Positions 10,762 to 21,899 of a stretch of 64,000 nt of DNA are shown one piece after another. Each line of letters opens with the position of its first letter. Position 1 is the first letter of the stretch. Origin of the DNA: Lonepinella koalarum (lineage in GTDB: Bacteria; Pseudomonadota; Gammaproteobacteria; Enterobacterales; Pasteurellaceae); contig NZ_SRHX01000001.1 in NCBI RefSeq assembly GCF_004565475.1, positions 434,001-498,000 on the forward strand, in the 5' to 3' direction. A program made the position numbers and the translations under genes. The notes beneath the pieces were generated by a model. It ran no database searches and had not been told where the DNA came from. It saw only the letters and a program-made list of their open reading frames with translations.

Positions 10762-12555
10762 ATGGATTATGTTCAAGAATTAATCACTTCTTTATTTTGG
10801 ATTTTAAAAGCCATTGCTATCACTGCCATCGTATTCACTATTGTATTATGGTTTTTAGTCAAAACCACCCGTTGGGGACAACAATTTTGGTCACTGGCGC
10901 ACGAGTATTTGTCGCCTAAACGGAGTGTAAAACCCTTAATTTATTTTGTGGTGATTGTCTTTTTTAACCTGTTTTCTGTACGCTTAGATATTTTGTTTTC
11001 GGAATGGTATAAGGCAATGTATGATGCGTTGCAAAATAGTAATGAAAATATTTTCTGGATCCAAATGGTGGTATTCTCCGTATTAGCCGCCATTAATATT
11101 AGTAATGTATTATTACTTTATTATTTAGGGCAACGTTTCACCATTCAATGGCGGACTGAATTAAACCGACAATTAGTGGATAAATGGCTCGACAAACAGG
11201 CTTATTACAAAACACAATATGTTTATAATCAATTAGATAACCCCGATCAACGGATTCAACAGGATATTCAATCCTATGTGTCGAATTCGTTAAGTTTTGC
11301 GACCGGCGTCATTTCTTCGGTAGTGTCTATTGTAGCGTTTACTCAAATTCTATGGAATCTATCTGGTGAAATGATGGTTGGTTCAATCACGGTGCCACAC
11401 GCCATGGTCTTTTTGGTGTTTATTTATGTGTTAGTTACCAGTGTCTTTGCTTTCCGCATTGGGCGACCATTAATTCAACTCAATTTTGCTAATGAACGCT
11501 TAAATGCGAACTATCGTTACTCATTGATTCGGATTAAAGAATATGCGGAAAGTATTGCATTTTTCCGTGGTGAGAACATGGAACGCAATATCCTGTTTAA
11601 ACAATTTGATAAAGTGATCGGCAATGTGTGGAAAATGGTCTATATGACCCTAAAACTTTCTGGCTTTAACTTAATGGTTTCTCAAGTGTCAGTGGTGTTT
11701 CCCTTTATTATTCAAGCCAGTCGATTTTTTAGTAAACAGATTCAATTGGGGGATTTAATTCAAACATCGCAATCTTTCGGACGCGTGCAATCGGCATTGT
11801 CTTACTTCCGTAATGCTTATGATGAATTTGCAGGTTATCGTGCAGTATTAAATCGTTTAACAGGCTTCCATTCTGCCATTGAACAAGCGACTCAACCAAC
11901 TGAAGTAAAATTACATCCGCTAGAAAGTGCGGTGCGTTTTGAGCAAGTTTCGGTGAAAAAACCAACGGGCGAAACCCTGATTACGGATTTAACTTTCGAT
12001 CTGCCACAGGGTTCATCGCTATTAATTAAAGGTCCATCGGGAGCAGGTAAAACCACCTTATTACGTACTATTGCGGGCCTTTGGTCGCATGCCAACGGCG
12101 ATATTTATTTACCCCAACAAAGTGCTTTGTTTTTACCGCAAAAACCTTATTTACCGCAAGGGCGTTTAATTGATGCGTTATTTTATCCAAATCTTGCCCC
12201 TGATAATGTGGATTTAGTCCAAGCGGCAGATACCATGCGAGCGGTGCAACTTGGACATTTAAGTGATAAATTGGAACAAGAAAATGACTGGACTCGGGTG
12301 CTTTCACTCGGTGAACAGCAGCGGTTAGCGTTCGCTCGGTTATTGATTACGCAACCGAAAATTGCTTTCTTAGATGAAGCCTCCGCCAGTATGGATGAGG
12401 GATTAGAAGATGCCATGTATCGTTTATTACATGAACGTTTGCCGAATACCACGATTATCAGTGTTGGACACCGTTCAACTCTCAATGTACATCATCAGCA
12501 ACAATTAGAAATTGATCCGGTTAATCATCGTTGGCAGTTAATTGTAGGACATTAA
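10762..12555 (+). CDS. ABC transporter with fused membrane and ATPase domains (YddA/SbmA-BacA-like)
   Basis: A 597-residue half-transporter. The membrane domain (about residues 1-370) has six hydrophobic segments and the EWYKAMYDALQ region typical of the SbmA/BacA-type ABC family. The ATPase domain follows: Walker A GPSGAGKTT, signature LSLGEQQR, Walker B IAFLDEAS and switch SVGHRS. E. coli YddA is the nearest named relative I recall. The substrate is unknown; SbmA-type proteins move peptides and exporters of this group may handle lipophilic compounds. The stop codon abuts the lpxH start, so the two are likely co-expressed. An uptake signal is at 11925-11933. Confidence 0.87.
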   Translation: MDYVQELITSLFWILKAIAITAIVFTIVLWFLVKTTRWGQQFWSLAHEYLSPKRSVKPLIYFVVIVFFNLFSVRLDILFSEWYKAMYDALQNSNENIFWIQMVVFSVLAAINISNVLLLYYLGQRFTIQWRTELNRQLVDKWLDKQAYYKTQYVYNQLDNPDQRIQQDIQSYVSNSLSFATGVISSVVSIVAFTQILWNLSGEMMVGSITVPHAMVFLVFIYVLVTSVFAFRIGRPLIQLNFANERLNANYRYSLIRIKEYAESIAFFRGENMERNILFKQFDKVIGNVWKMVYMTLKLSGFNLMVSQVSVVFPFIIQASRFFSKQIQLGDLIQTSQSFGRVQSALSYFRNAYDEFAGYRAVLNRLTGFHSAIEQATQPTEVKLHPLESAVRFEQVSVKKPTGETLITDLTFDLPQGSSLLIKGPSGAGKTTLLRTIAGLWSHANGDIYLPQQSALFLPQKPYLPQGRLIDALFYPNLAPDNVDLVQAADTMRAVQLGHLSDKLEQENDWTRVLSLGEQQRLAFARLLITQPKIAFLDEASASMDEGLEDAMYRLLHERLPNTTIISVGHRSTLNVHHQQQLEIDPVNHRWQLIVGH

Positions 12556-13263
12556 ATGAAAAAAAACTTGTTTATTGCCGATTTACATTTAAGCGAAAAT
12601 CGCCCCGATTTAACCGCACTTTTTGTGGATTTTATGCAACATCAAGCCCCACAAGCCGAAGCGTTATATATTCTAGGCGACCTTTTCGATTTTTGGATTG
12701 GTGATGATGAACGTTCAGACTTAATTAACTTAGTGCAAGACCAAATTCGTTCTATTACGCAACAAGGTATTGCATGCTATTTTATGTGCGGTAATCGGGA
12801 CTTTTTGCTCGGACAGAAATTTGCTGAAACTTGCGGATTACAGCTTTTGCCTGATTATCAAGTGATTGATTTATATGGCACTAAAACCCTGATTTGTCAC
12901 GGTGATACCCTTTGTATTGATGATGAAAGATACCAACAGTTCCGCCGTAAAGTGCATCAAAAATGGCGACAACGTTTGTTTTTATGTTTACCATTAAAAC
13001 TGCGGTTGAAAATTGCTGAGAATATTCGCTCCAAAAGCAAAGCGGATAAGCAACAAAAAACCATTGAGATGATGGACGTGAATCCTGAATTTACGTTGCA
13101 AATCATGCAAAAATTTGCGGTGACAAGATTAATTCATGGACATACCCATAAACAAAATATTCATCAAATGACGCCACAATGTGAGCGAATTGTATTAGGT
13201 GACTGGGGAAAAACTGCGTCTATTTTAGTCGTGACTGAACAAAGCATAATTTTCAACAATTAA
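12556..13263 (+). CDS. lpxH: UDP-2,3-diacylglucosamine pyrophosphatase LpxH
   Basis: Peripheral membrane hydrolase that cleaves UDP-2,3-diacylglucosamine to lipid X and UMP in lipid A synthesis. The calcineurin-type metal motifs are complete: [38 protein letters not shown] and HGHTH. Length 235 is normal. Starts immediately after the ABC exporter stop and is followed 12 bases later by rnr. An uptake signal is near the start (12613-12621). Confidence 0.96.
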   Translation: MKKNLFIADLHLSENRPDLTALFVDFMQHQAPQAEALYILGDLFDFWIGDDERSDLINLVQDQIRSITQQGIACYFMCGNRDFLLGQKFAETCGLQLLPDYQVIDLYGTKTLICHGDTLCIDDERYQQFRRKVHQKWRQRLFLCLPLKLRLKIAENIRSKSKADKQQKTIEMMDVNPEFTLQIMQKFAVTRLIHGHTHKQNIHQMTPQCERIVLGDWGKTASILVVTEQSIIFNN

Positions 13264-13275
13264 AGGAGATATATC

Positions 13276-15663
13276 ATGACAAAAACAAAAAAAGCGGAAA
13301 AAAACACCGCGCTTATGGATCCAAATTTTCAACAAGAACAAGCGAAATATGAAAACCCTATCCCAAGTCGTGAATTTATTATTCAAATTATCCGAGAACA
13401 CAATGCCCCCATGAGTCGTGAAGAAATGGTGGCAACCTTTGGCTTACATCATGAAGACGAAATCGAGGGGATTCGTCGCCGTTTACGTGCAATGGAAAAT
13501 GATGGTCAGTTAGTGTTTACTAAGCGTAAATGTTATGCCTTGCCTGAAAAGTTAGATTTAATCAAAGGTACTGTGATTGGGCATCGTGACGGCTACGGCT
13601 TTTTAGAAATCGAAAGCCCTGCCAAAAATGCGGTAGCCAATAAAGATTTATTTATTCCAAATAACCAAATGCAACGGGTGATGCACGGCGATTTTGTGTT
13701 GGCTCAACCCACTGGATTTGACCGCAAAGGACGGCAAGAAGTGCGTATTGTTCGCGTATTAGAAAGCCGTAAAAAACAAATTGTTGGACGTTTTTTCCTT
13801 GAAGACGGCATTGGTTATGTGGTGCCTGATGATAGCCGTATTGGACGAGATATTTTAATTCCTAATGAATCTCGCATGGGGGCAAGAATGGGGCAAGTGG
13901 TGGTAGTTGAACTTAAACCACGTACCGCCAGTTTTAGCCAACCTGTCGGGATTATTCGTGAAATTTTAGGGGATAATATGGCAAAAGGTATGGAAGTTGA
14001 GATTGCCTTACGCAATCACGATATTCCGCATACTTTCCCTGACGCTGTCCAAAAAGCGGTGAAAAAACTCAGTGAAGACGTGCCAGAAGAAGCGAAAAAA
14101 GGACGTATCAATTTACGTGATTTGCCGTTAGTGACCATTGATGGCGAAGATGCTCGAGATTTTGACGATGCGGTACATTGTCGTAAAGAAAAAAACGGTT
14201 GGCGTTTATGGGTGGCGATTGCCGATGTCAGTTATTATGTGCGTTTGCGTACTGCTTTAGATGCCGAAGCTCACAATCGGGGAAATTCGGTCTATTTTCC
14301 CAATCGAGTGGTGCCGATGTTACCTGAAATTCTCTCCAACGGCTTATGTTCACTTAATCCACAAGTTGATCGTCTGTGTATGGTGTGTGAAATGGAAGTG
14401 TCCAATAAAGGGGAATTAAAAGGCTATCAATTCTATGAAGCCGTGATGAACTCGCACGCTCGCTTGACTTACACCAAAGTGGCTAGTATTTTACACGGTG
14501 ATGTAGAATTAAGCCAGCGTTATCAAGCACTTGTTCCTCACTTAAAGGAACTGTACGCCATGTATCAAGCCTTGCTAGAAGCTCGTCATTTACGTGGTGC
14601 TATTGATTTTGAAACCATTGAAAGCAAGTTTATTTTCAATGAAATGGGGCGTATCGAACGGATTGAAAAAGAAGAACGCAATGACGCACACAAAATCATT
14701 GAAGAATGTATGATTTTAGCCAATATTTCTGCGGCGAATTTTATGGAACGTCATCAAGAGCCAGCGTTATATCGTATTCATGCGGGTCCGAGTGAAGAAA
14801 AATTAACTGCTTTCCGCACATTTTTGGCAGAATGTGGTTTATCTTTGCGAGGGGGCAATAAACCGAGTACGGCGGATTATGCCGAGTTGTTAAATCAAGT
14901 CAAACAACGTCCCGATCAAGAGCTTATTCAAACCATGTTGTTACGCAGTTTAAGCCAAGCAGTGTATCACCCTGATAATATTGGACATTTTGGTTTAGCC
15001 TTAACGGAATATGCACATTTTACCTCACCTATTCGCCGTTATCCTGATTTAACCTTACATCGTGGCATAAAATATCTGTTAGCCAAACAAAAAGGGGCAA
15101 AACGCAAAACCACAGAAAGTGGAGGATACCATTATAATTTAGATGAGATGGATTTATTAGGTGACCATTGTTCCATGACCGAACGCCGTGCCGATGATGC
15201 AACAAGGGAAGTGGCAGACTGGTTGAAATGCGAATTTATGCAAGACCACGTTGGTGATGAATTTGACGGTGTTATCTCGTCAGTCACTGGTTTTGGCTTA
15301 TTTGTTCGCCTTGATGATTTGTTTATTGACGGCTTGGTGCATATTTCCACTCTCGATAATGACTACTATCAATACGACAGTGCAGGACAACGCTTAATCG
15401 GTGAAAACAGCGGCATGCTATATCGTTTAGGGGATAAAGTCAGAATCAAAGTAGAAGCCGTCAGCCTTGAACAACGCCAAGTGGATTTCTCTCTAGTATC
15501 AAGCGAACGCCAACCACGCCGTGTAGGCAAAACCGCTAAAACCAAAGCAAAAAGAGCTGAAAAAGTGGTGAAAAATAACCGCAGTTTGAAGATGGAGAAA
15601 GGAAAAAGGACAGGGGAAACTAAAAAAGAAAAAAGTAGTCAACGTTTAACCAAAAAAAGATAG
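13276..15663 (+). CDS. rnr: Ribonuclease R
   Basis: Processive 3'-5' exoribonuclease that degrades structured RNA and acts in trans-translation and rRNA quality control. Domains in order: winged helix (about residues 25-90), two cold-shock domains, RNB catalytic domain with the metal-binding aspartates in [12 protein letters not shown]1 domain (about 640-725), and a lysine-rich tail. A strong AAGGAGAT site precedes the ATG. Likely co-transcribed with the two genes upstream. In E. coli the next gene is rlmB; here rlmB is 10 kb away across the galacturonate locus. Confidence 0.97.
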   Translation: MTKTKKAEKNTALMDPNFQQEQAKYENPIPSREFIIQIIREHNAPMSREEMVATFGLHHEDEIEGIRRRLRAMENDGQLVFTKRKCYALPEKLDLIKGTVIGHRDGYGFLEIESPAKNAVANKDLFIPNNQMQRVMHGDFVLAQPTGFDRKGRQEVRIVRVLESRKKQIVGRFFLEDGIGYVVPDDSRIGRDILIPNESRMGARMGQVVVVELKPRTASFSQPVGIIREILGDNMAKGMEVEIALRNHDIPHTFPDAVQKAVKKLSEDVPEEAKKGRINLRDLPLVTIDGEDARDFDDAVHCRKEKNGWRLWVAIADVSYYVRLRTALDAEAHNRGNSVYFPNRVVPMLPEILSNGLCSLNPQVDRLCMVCEMEVSNKGELKGYQFYEAVMNSHARLTYTKVASILHGDVELSQRYQALVPHLKELYAMYQALLEARHLRGAIDFETIESKFIFNEMGRIERIEKEERNDAHKIIEECMILANISAANFMERHQEPALYRIHAGPSEEKLTAFRTFLAECGLSLRGGNKPSTADYAELLNQVKQRPDQELIQTMLLRSLSQAVYHPDNIGHFGLALTEYAHFTSPIRRYPDLTLHRGIKYLLAKQKGAKRKTTESGGYHYNLDEMDLLGDHCSMTERRADDATREVADWLKCEFMQDHVGDEFDGVISSVTGFGLFVRLDDLFIDGLVHISTLDNDYYQYDSAGQRLIGENSGMLYRLGDKVRIKVEAVSLEQRQVDFSLVSSERQPRRVGKTAKTKAKRAEKVVKNNRSLKMEKGKRTGETKKEKSSQRLTKKR

Positions 15664-15677
15664 CGAAGTAAAATATC

Positions 15678-15712
15678 AACTTCCTGAAAGTGCGGTGTAT
15701 TTTCAGGAAGTT
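15678..15712 (+). terminator. Inverted repeat after rnr with an uptake signal in its loop
   Basis: Perfect 12-bp stem AACTTCCTGAAA (15678-15689) and TTTCAGGAAGTT (15701-15712). The uptake signal AAGTGCGGT (15688-15696) starts at the top of the stem and fills the loop. It ends 12 bases from the kdgK stop on the other strand, so it may terminate both transcripts. Confidence 0.7.
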
Positions 15713-15724
15713 TGTAAGCAAGAT

Positions 15725-16627
15725 TTAAAATATCTCTTTAGGAATAATCGCACCACGATATGAAATTACTTTGCTTGCCACTACATGCCCTTGTTGAGCA
15801 GACTGAATTTCATTTTTTTGCTGTAAACGAGCCGCTAAATAACCTGCACTAAAAGAATCTCCAGCAGCAGTGGTGTCAATGACATTTTCTACTTTTATAG
15901 CCGGAATTGAGAATTGTTGCTGAGTTTGTACAATACAATCTTCCGCCCCACGTTTAATCACAATTTCAGTCACACCGAATTGCTGGGTTCGCATAATACA
16001 ATCAGCAAGTGTTTTATCTTGCCAAAGTTGTTGTTCATCGTCGAAAGTTAAAAATGCGATGTCAGTAAAAGAGAGAATTTGACGATATATTTGTTGGGTC
16101 GTTTCTTTGTTTTCCCACAAAATAGGTCGGTAATTATTATCAAAAATTATTTTCCCACCACCTTGTTTAAAGCGCGGTAAAAAATGAAATAATTTTTGGC
16201 GACTTGCATTATCTAAAATAGCCAAACTAATCCCACTTAAATAAATATAATCAAATTGCTTAAGTTTAGATAAAATTTGTTCGGCGTTAGGGGATTTTAA
16301 CCAGTATTTTGCGGCAGAATCATTACGCCAGTAATAAAAAGAACGCTCGCCTTTTTTATCGGTAATAATGGAATATAAACCGGGTAATTTATCGGGTAAA
16401 CATTGTACCAACTCGGTATTGATTTGTTCTTGCTGCCATTGTGCAAGCATTTTCTGGCTATAAGGGTCAACACCTAATGCCGTTATATAATGTACAGAAA
16501 ATGAATTTGGTAGCAGTCGAGCTAGGTATATTGCAGTATTAAGAGTGTCTCCGCCAAAACCTAATTTTACTTGTTGATCTTGTTGTGCCAGTTCGATCAT
16601 ACATTCGCCGAGCACCGCAATTTTCAT
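15725..16627 (-). CDS. kdgK: 2-dehydro-3-deoxygluconokinase
   Basis: PfkB-family sugar kinase that phosphorylates KDG to KDPG. It has the N-terminal GFGGDTLNTAIYLARLL substrate loop and the C-terminal signature DTTAAGDSFSAGYL with the catalytic aspartate. Length 300 is normal. Its start overlaps the eda stop by one base, and it is the last gene of uxaC-uxaB-uxaA-eda-kdgK, where it supplies the fourth step of galacturonate breakdown. Confidence 0.93.
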   Translation of the reverse strand: MKIAVLGECMIELAQQDQQVKLGFGGDTLNTAIYLARLLPNSFSVHYITALGVDPYSQKMLAQWQQEQINTELVQCLPDKLPGLYSIITDKKGERSFYYWRNDSAAKYWLKSPNAEQILSKLKQFDYIYLSGISLAILDNASRQKLFHFLPRFKQGGGKIIFDNNYRPILWENKETTQQIYRQILSFTDIAFLTFDDEQQLWQDKTLADCIMRTQQFGVTEIVIKRGAEDCIVQTQQQFSIPAIKVENVIDTTAAGDSFSAGYLAARLQQKNEIQSAQQGHVVASKVISYRGAIIPKEIF

Positions 16628-17259
16628 TATTGTATTCCTTCTATTGTGGATTGAGCTAATTGAGCAATAAGCGCAAAATTTTCTTGTTTAACGGCAGATA
16701 AAGGAACAAACCAACTTCCCCCCACACACATAACATTTTTTAGATTAAGATAATTCAAATAATTTTTTTCATTAATGCCTCCTGTCGGACAGAATGTTAT
16801 CTCAGGAAAGACAGATGAAAAGGCTTGCAATGCTTTGATTCCACCGTTTATTTCTGCCGGGAAGAATTTTAGGCAATGTAAATCGTACTGTTTGGCTAAC
16901 ATTATTTCACTTGCAGTGGCGACACCCGGAATAAAAGAAACATCAAATAATATGCTTTTTTGCAATAAGCTTTCCGTTATTCCGGGGCTAATAATAAATT
17001 GTGCACCTGCTATAATGGCTTGTTCAAATTGCACTGGATTTAAGACTGTTCCGGCACCGACAATTGCATCGGGGATCTCTTGTTTAATTAATTTTATCGC
17101 GTCTAATCCACATTCAGTACGTAATGTAATTTCTAATACCTTTATACCTGATTCAACTAAGGTTTTTGCTAATGGAACAGCATTTTTTAAATTATCAATT
17201 ACCATTACAGGAATAACGGGTGATTGTGTTAACACATCAAGTGCGGTTAATTTTTTCAT
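16627..17259 (-). CDS. eda: KDPG/KHG aldolase
   Basis: Class I aldolase that splits KDPG into pyruvate and glyceraldehyde 3-phosphate, the final step of the hexuronate route. The Schiff-base lysine is in CLKFFPAE; other family marks are LEITLRT, GAGTVLN, SPGI and PTGGI. Length 210 is normal. It lies 9 bases after uxaA and overlaps kdgK by one base, so all three are likely translated from one mRNA. An uptake signal sits near its 5' end (17239-17247). Confidence 0.95.
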   Translation of the reverse strand: MKKLTALDVLTQSPVIPVMVIDNLKNAVPLAKTLVESGIKVLEITLRTECGLDAIKLIKQEIPDAIVGAGTVLNPVQFEQAIIAGAQFIISPGITESLLQKSILFDVSFIPGVATASEIMLAKQYDLHCLKFFPAEINGGIKALQAFSSVFPEITFCPTGGINEKNYLNYLNLKNVMCVGGSWFVPLSAVKQENFALIAQLAQSTIEGIQ

Positions 17260-17268
17260 TTTTTCTCC

Positions 17269-18756
17269 TTATAGAGTGACACCACTTTTAAAAATCGCCA
17301 ATTCACGAAACTCATTAATTTCATTTTTAGTCGGTTTGCCATTGACGGTATCAACCACTAAGTTAATAAAATCATTTAATAATTCTTCCATGCTTTGGTT
17401 GTGAACTAAACGACCCGCATCAAAATCAATCCAGTGTTTTTTCTTTAATGCCAGTTCGCTATTGGTGGCGATTTTCATGGTGGGAACAAAACCGCCATAG
17501 GGCGTTCCCCGTCCCGTGGAAAATAATACAATATGACACCCAGCACCTGCTAAAGCACTGGTGGCGACTGCATCATTGCCGGGGGCACTTAATAAATTTA
17601 GCCCTGATATTTTTAAGCGTTCGCCGTATTTCAGCACATCAACCACCTGACTACTGCCTGCTTTTTGTGTGCAACCTAGGGATTTATCTTCCAAGGTGGT
17701 AATGCCCCCTGCTTTGTTACCGGGGGACGGATTTTCATAAATAGGTTGTTGATGAGCAATAAAATACTGTTTGAAATCATTGATCATTTGTACGGTTTTG
17801 TGGAAAACCGTTTCATTACGACAATGGCTCATTAAAATGCGTTCAGCCCCGAACATTTCAGGCACTTCGGTAAGCACAGTGGTGCCACCATGGCTGACTA
17901 AATAATCGGAAAATCGTCCAAATAACGGATTGGCAGTAATCCCCGAAAAACCATCGGAACCACCACATTCTAAACCGAATTTGACTTCACTGAGTAAGCC
18001 TTTTTCACGCTTATCTTGTCGCATGGTTTGATAAAGCTGTTGTAATAATTCAACGCCGGCTTCCACTTCGTCATCATAATGTTGTGAAATCATAAATTTC
18101 ACCCGAGTTTCATCTACTTCGCCCAAGGTTTGCCGAAAAATATCCACTTGGTTGTTTTCACAGCCTAAGCCAATCACCAATACCGCACCTGCATTAGGGT
18201 GTTTCACCATATTTTGCAACATAATTTTGGTATTTTCATGATCTGAACCTAATTGAGAACAACCGTAACTATGATTAAAGGTAAATACGCCATCAATATC
18301 AGCAAGGGTATTACGTTGCATAAATAATTTTTTTATTTGATTTGCAATCCCCACTACACAACCCACGGTTGGCACAATCCAAAGCTCATTGCGAATCCCA
18401 ATCTCGCCATTTTTACGGCGATAAATTTGCACGTCTCGATCAGGAGACTGAGCTGTTATCGGTGTGGCAACAGGGCGATAGTCATATTCATTCACATCAC
18501 TTAGATTGGTTTTTACATTGTGAGTATGAATATGCTCACCCACGGCAATATCGGCTAACGCATGTCCAATGGGGTAACCGTATTTGATCACATCTTGATC
18601 TTTAGCAATTGGACAAAGGGCAAATTTATGCCCCCGAGCAATATCCGATAAAAGTGTGATGGGCTGTGCTTCCACACTTAAAACCGTGCCTTGTGTCAGA
18701 TCCTGTAATGCCACCGCAACATTATCTTGAGCGTGAATTTTAATAAATTGCTTCAT
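17269..18756 (-). CDS. uxaA: Altronate dehydratase
   Basis: Iron-dependent enzyme that dehydrates D-altronate to 2-keto-3-deoxygluconate. It has an N-terminal SAF domain (about residues 1-95) and the long UxaA/GarD dehydratase domain with WIVPTVGCVVG, GYGCSQLG-like SYGCSQLGSD, LECGGSDGFSGITANP and the C-terminal STGRGTPYGG region. Length 495 matches E. coli UxaA. The start shares one base with the uxaB stop. Confidence 0.95.
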   Translation of the reverse strand: MKQFIKIHAQDNVAVALQDLTQGTVLSVEAQPITLLSDIARGHKFALCPIAKDQDVIKYGYPIGHALADIAVGEHIHTHNVKTNLSDVNEYDYRPVATPITAQSPDRDVQIYRRKNGEIGIRNELWIVPTVGCVVGIANQIKKLFMQRNTLADIDGVFTFNHSYGCSQLGSDHENTKIMLQNMVKHPNAGAVLVIGLGCENNQVDIFRQTLGEVDETRVKFMISQHYDDEVEAGVELLQQLYQTMRQDKREKGLLSEVKFGLECGGSDGFSGITANPLFGRFSDYLVSHGGTTVLTEVPEMFGAERILMSHCRNETVFHKTVQMINDFKQYFIAHQQPIYENPSPGNKAGGITTLEDKSLGCTQKAGSSQVVDVLKYGERLKISGLNLLSAPGNDAVATSALAGAGCHIVLFSTGRGTPYGGFVPTMKIATNSELALKKKHWIDFDAGRLVHNQSMEELLNDFINLVVDTVNGKPTKNEINEFRELAIFKSGVTL

Positions 18757-20216
18757 TATTCATCTCCACAATAATGGGCTAACGCCGTTCTCATCCCTTG
18801 TTGAATTATCATGGTTAACTGCTCTGTCAGCGTATCGGCTAATTGTGGAATCAAGCTGAGATCCTGTTGCCAATGTTTTTCCTGTGCTAAAACATCGCAT
18901 ACCAATTGAGATAAGCTGAGATGACCCGTTTCATATTGCCCCCACCATTGTTTGTAGTTGTTCAACCAGATTTCATCATCTTGTAATGGAATCGTCTCCC
19001 CATTTCGTTGCCCACGATAAAAGGCGATTAAGGCGGCGAAAGCGAAGGTTAACCGCGGTGGTAATTTTTGATATTTTTGTTGATAAGCCAGTAATTGTGG
19101 CAGATTTCTGGTGCGGTATTTGGTCATGCTGTTAAGGGAAATGGACAATAACTGATGTTGAATAAACGGATTACGAAAGCGTTTAATCACGGCATCTGCA
19201 AATTGTTGTAATTCGTCTTTGGCTAAAGAAAGGACAGGAATGATCTCATTTTCCACCGCGGTTTTGACAAATTGACAAAGGGCAGGATCGTCCATGGCTT
19301 CGCCCACGGTATTGACACCAGATAAATACGCCACTGGCACCAATGCGGTATGTGCCCCATTTAAAATCGCCACTTTACGTTCTTTATAAGGTTTAATATC
19401 ATCAACAATCAGGATATTTAAATCCGCTTGATCTAAACGCAACCATTGAGCCAGTGACTTAGGCCCTTGAATCACAAATAAATGGAAATATTCTGCGGTA
19501 TCTAAAAAGCTATCTTGATAGCCTAATTCCGCTTCCAATTCGGTCGTTTCATTGCGTGGATAACCGGTGACGATACGATCAACCAAGGTTGAACAAAACG
19601 TATTGGCAGTTTCTAGCCAATTAATAAACACCGTTGAAAGTTGCCATTGTTGAGCATATTTCAACACCATATGTTTTAATTGCTCGCCATTGTAGTCAAT
19701 CAGTTCACAAGGTAAGAGAATAAAACCTTGCTGTTTATCGCCATTGGTGGCAATAAAACGCTCATATAACAAACGAGTTAGTTTAGCTGGATAACTGCTA
19801 GGTGGACGATCATCAAATTGATCATTTTCGTTATAGCTAATGCCCGCTTCGGTGGTATTCGAGAAAATAAATTTAATCTCAAGATTGTGAGCCAGTTGTA
19901 AATAGTCGTCGTAATCTTGATAAATATTCATTTCCTGATTAACGGAACGAATAATCCGACATTGTTTTACCACATCGCCTTTTTCATCTAATCCACGAAT
20001 AACGGTGGTGTATAATCCGTCTTGGGTATTAAGTGATGGTGGAAAATCCGTATTAATAGGGCGAATAATGGTCACCCCAGCATTGAGATCCGTTTGTTCA
20101 TTAAGTAAATCAATTTGCCAATCCACAAAAGCCCGTAAGAAATTCCCTTCGCCAAATTGAATGATTTTGGTTGGGTGCTGACGGCCGGGGAAGTTTTTTC
20201 TGTTTAAGGTTTGCAT
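18756..20216 (-). CDS. uxaB: Tagaturonate reductase (altronate oxidoreductase)
   Basis: NADH-dependent enzyme of the polyol dehydrogenase family that reduces D-tagaturonate to D-altronate. The N-terminal Rossmann segment [17 protein letters not shown] and the C-terminal domain with [18 protein letters not shown] are clear. Length 486 is normal. The fructuronate reductase UxuB belongs to the same family, but the sequence pattern and the uxaA/uxaC neighbours fit UxaB better. Confidence 0.92.
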   Translation of the reverse strand: MQTLNRKNFPGRQHPTKIIQFGEGNFLRAFVDWQIDLLNEQTDLNAGVTIIRPINTDFPPSLNTQDGLYTTVIRGLDEKGDVVKQCRIIRSVNQEMNIYQDYDDYLQLAHNLEIKFIFSNTTEAGISYNENDQFDDRPPSSYPAKLTRLLYERFIATNGDKQQGFILLPCELIDYNGEQLKHMVLKYAQQWQLSTVFINWLETANTFCSTLVDRIVTGYPRNETTELEAELGYQDSFLDTAEYFHLFVIQGPKSLAQWLRLDQADLNILIVDDIKPYKERKVAILNGAHTALVPVAYLSGVNTVGEAMDDPALCQFVKTAVENEIIPVLSLAKDELQQFADAVIKRFRNPFIQHQLLSISLNSMTKYRTRNLPQLLAYQQKYQKLPPRLTFAFAALIAFYRGQRNGETIPLQDDEIWLNNYKQWWGQYETGHLSLSQLVCDVLAQEKHWQQDLSLIPQLADTLTEQLTMIIQQGMRTALAHYCGDE

Positions 20217-20233
20217 AACGCTTTCTCCAATGA

Positions 20234-21646
20234 TTAATTGAGTTCTATTTCAAAGTAATTTCGGGCATTATTAAAACAAATATCTGAAACCATCTGACCT
20301 AATAATTTAATATCATGCGGTGCTTCACCATCACGTACCCAATGACCGAGCATTTGACACAAAATACGGCGGAAATATTCGTGGCGAGTATAGGATAAGA
20401 AACTACGGCTATCTGTTAACATACCCACAAAATGACTAAGAAGTCCCAGTTGACTAAGTTGTGTCATTTGACGAATCATTCCATCTTTTTGATCATTAAA
20501 CCACCAACCAGAACCGAATTGCATTTTTGATTTGATCCCTGCCTGTTGGAAATTACCCAACATTGTGGCAATGACTTCGTTATCACGTGGATTCAGGCAA
20601 TATAAGATAGTTTTTGGTAATTGGTTATTTTTACCTTGTGCATCAAGTAAATGTGCTAAGGCTTGGGCGATAGGTTCATCATTAATGGAATCAAATCCTG
20701 TATCAGGGCCTAAGTGATTAAACATAAAGGTATTACTATTACGTAATGCGCCAATATGATATTGTTGAACCCAATTACGTTTATGGTATTCTCCGGCAAG
20801 AAAGACTAGAACAGCGGTTTTGAATTTAGCAATTTGTAATTTGTCTAGTTGATGACCAGATCGCTTGCTATCTAGTATCTGATTCAATTCTTTCTCATCA
20901 GCGTCAGCATAAGGCACCGTATCAAGAGCGTGATCGGAAACTTTACAACCATGCATTGCAAAATAATCAATACGTTTTGTCAAAGCATCACATAAAGTAG
21001 TAAATGACGTAATTTCAACATCAGCGACGTTGCCTAATTTTTCAATATAACTGTTAAAATTCTCTTGCTCAATATTAAACGCTTTATCTGGTCTAAAGCT
21101 TGGGGTAACTTTAGTTGTAAACTGTTTATCGGTAGCAATCATTTTATGATATTGCAGATTATCTACGGGATCATCTGTCGTACCAATGAATTTTACGTTC
21201 ATTTGCGTAATAATACCTTTGGCAGAGAAGTTTTCTTGTTCTAATAAGGCATTACACTTATGCCAAATTTCTTGTGCAGTTTGTGGTGATAATAATGTAT
21301 CGGTGATGCCGAAAGGTCTGCGTAATTCCAAATGTGTCCAGTGATATAAAGGGTTGCCTATGGTATAAGGAACTGTCTCACACCAAGCTAGGAATTTGTC
21401 ATAATCAGTCGCATCTCCAGTACAAAAACGTTCTTCTACACCATGTGTACGCATTGCTCGCCATTTATAATGATCTCCTTTTAACCAGATGTCATATAAA
21501 TTTTTGAATTGATAATCTTCTGCTATTTGTTGTGGTGGTAAATGACAATGATAATCAAAAATAGGTTGATTCTCTGCATAATCAAAAAATAATTCTTTAG
21601 AAATTTCATTATCCAACAGAAAATCTTTTGTTAAAAAATGTTTCAT
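20234..21646 (-). CDS. uxaC: Uronate isomerase (glucuronate/galacturonate isomerase)
   Basis: Amidohydrolase-fold enzyme that converts D-galacturonate to D-tagaturonate (and D-glucuronate to D-fructuronate). The metal-binding HCH is in FDYHCHLPP near residue 32, and the C-terminal [18 protein letters not shown] segment is typical. Length 470 is normal. First gene of the catabolic operon, transcribed from the shared control region upstream. No uxuA or uxuB is in the window, so galacturonate is the likelier natural substrate here. Confidence 0.95.
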   Translation of the reverse strand: MKHFLTKDFLLDNEISKELFFDYAENQPIFDYHCHLPPQQIAEDYQFKNLYDIWLKGDHYKWRAMRTHGVEERFCTGDATDYDKFLAWCETVPYTIGNPLYHWTHLELRRPFGITDTLLSPQTAQEIWHKCNALLEQENFSAKGIITQMNVKFIGTTDDPVDNLQYHKMIATDKQFTTKVTPSFRPDKAFNIEQENFNSYIEKLGNVADVEITSFTTLCDALTKRIDYFAMHGCKVSDHALDTVPYADADEKELNQILDSKRSGHQLDKLQIAKFKTAVLVFLAGEYHKRNWVQQYHIGALRNSNTFMFNHLGPDTGFDSINDEPIAQALAHLLDAQGKNNQLPKTILYCLNPRDNEVIATMLGNFQQAGIKSKMQFGSGWWFNDQKDGMIRQMTQLSQLGLLSHFVGMLTDSRSFLSYTRHEYFRRILCQMLGHWVRDGEAPHDIKLLGQMVSDICFNNARNYFEIELN

Positions 21647-21682
21647 CTTCGGTCTCCATGAGTATAAAAATTAGAACACATT

Positions 21683-21701
21683 AAATATATTATACCAATT
21701 T
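21683..21701 (-). promoter_or_regulatory. uxaC promoter -10 overlapped by an UxuR/ExuR-like operator
   Basis: On the minus strand the sequence AAATTGGTATAATATATTT contains an extended -10 (TGG then TATAAT, 21695-21690). The same bases match the left half and centre of the E. coli ExuR/UxuR operator consensus (AAATTGGTATACCAATTT, from memory) at about 13 of 18 positions. A repressor bound here would block the -10 directly. Confidence 0.5.
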
Positions 21702-21723
21702 AAAGAAAAATAAACTTATTTTT

Positions 21724-21739
21724 TGTGACATAGATCACA
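21724..21739. promoter_or_regulatory. CRP site in the divergent galacturonate control region
   Basis: TGTGA-CATAGA-TCACA, a perfect match to the core CRP consensus and itself nearly palindromic. It lies about 48 bases upstream of the probable uxaC start point and about 45-60 bases upstream of candidate -10 elements (21764-21769 or 21779-21784) for the TRAP operon. It fits cAMP-dependent activation of both arms. Confidence 0.85.
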
Positions 21740-21899
21740 TTTCTGAAAATTTGTATGATAACTATAAATTTTATGTGTTACTATACGGGCGTGGGAAATA
21801 GGTTATAAGGATGGAATTGGGTGATTATCTCCTTAATAACATTGCTAATATCCTGTTTTCAATGGGAATAATTCTATAACTTAATGATTGGAGACGATT

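Noticed and set aside
16775-17404. A 209-codon open frame antisense to eda and the end of uxaA
   Set aside because: It spans two real genes on the other strand and its translation shows no protein-like pattern.
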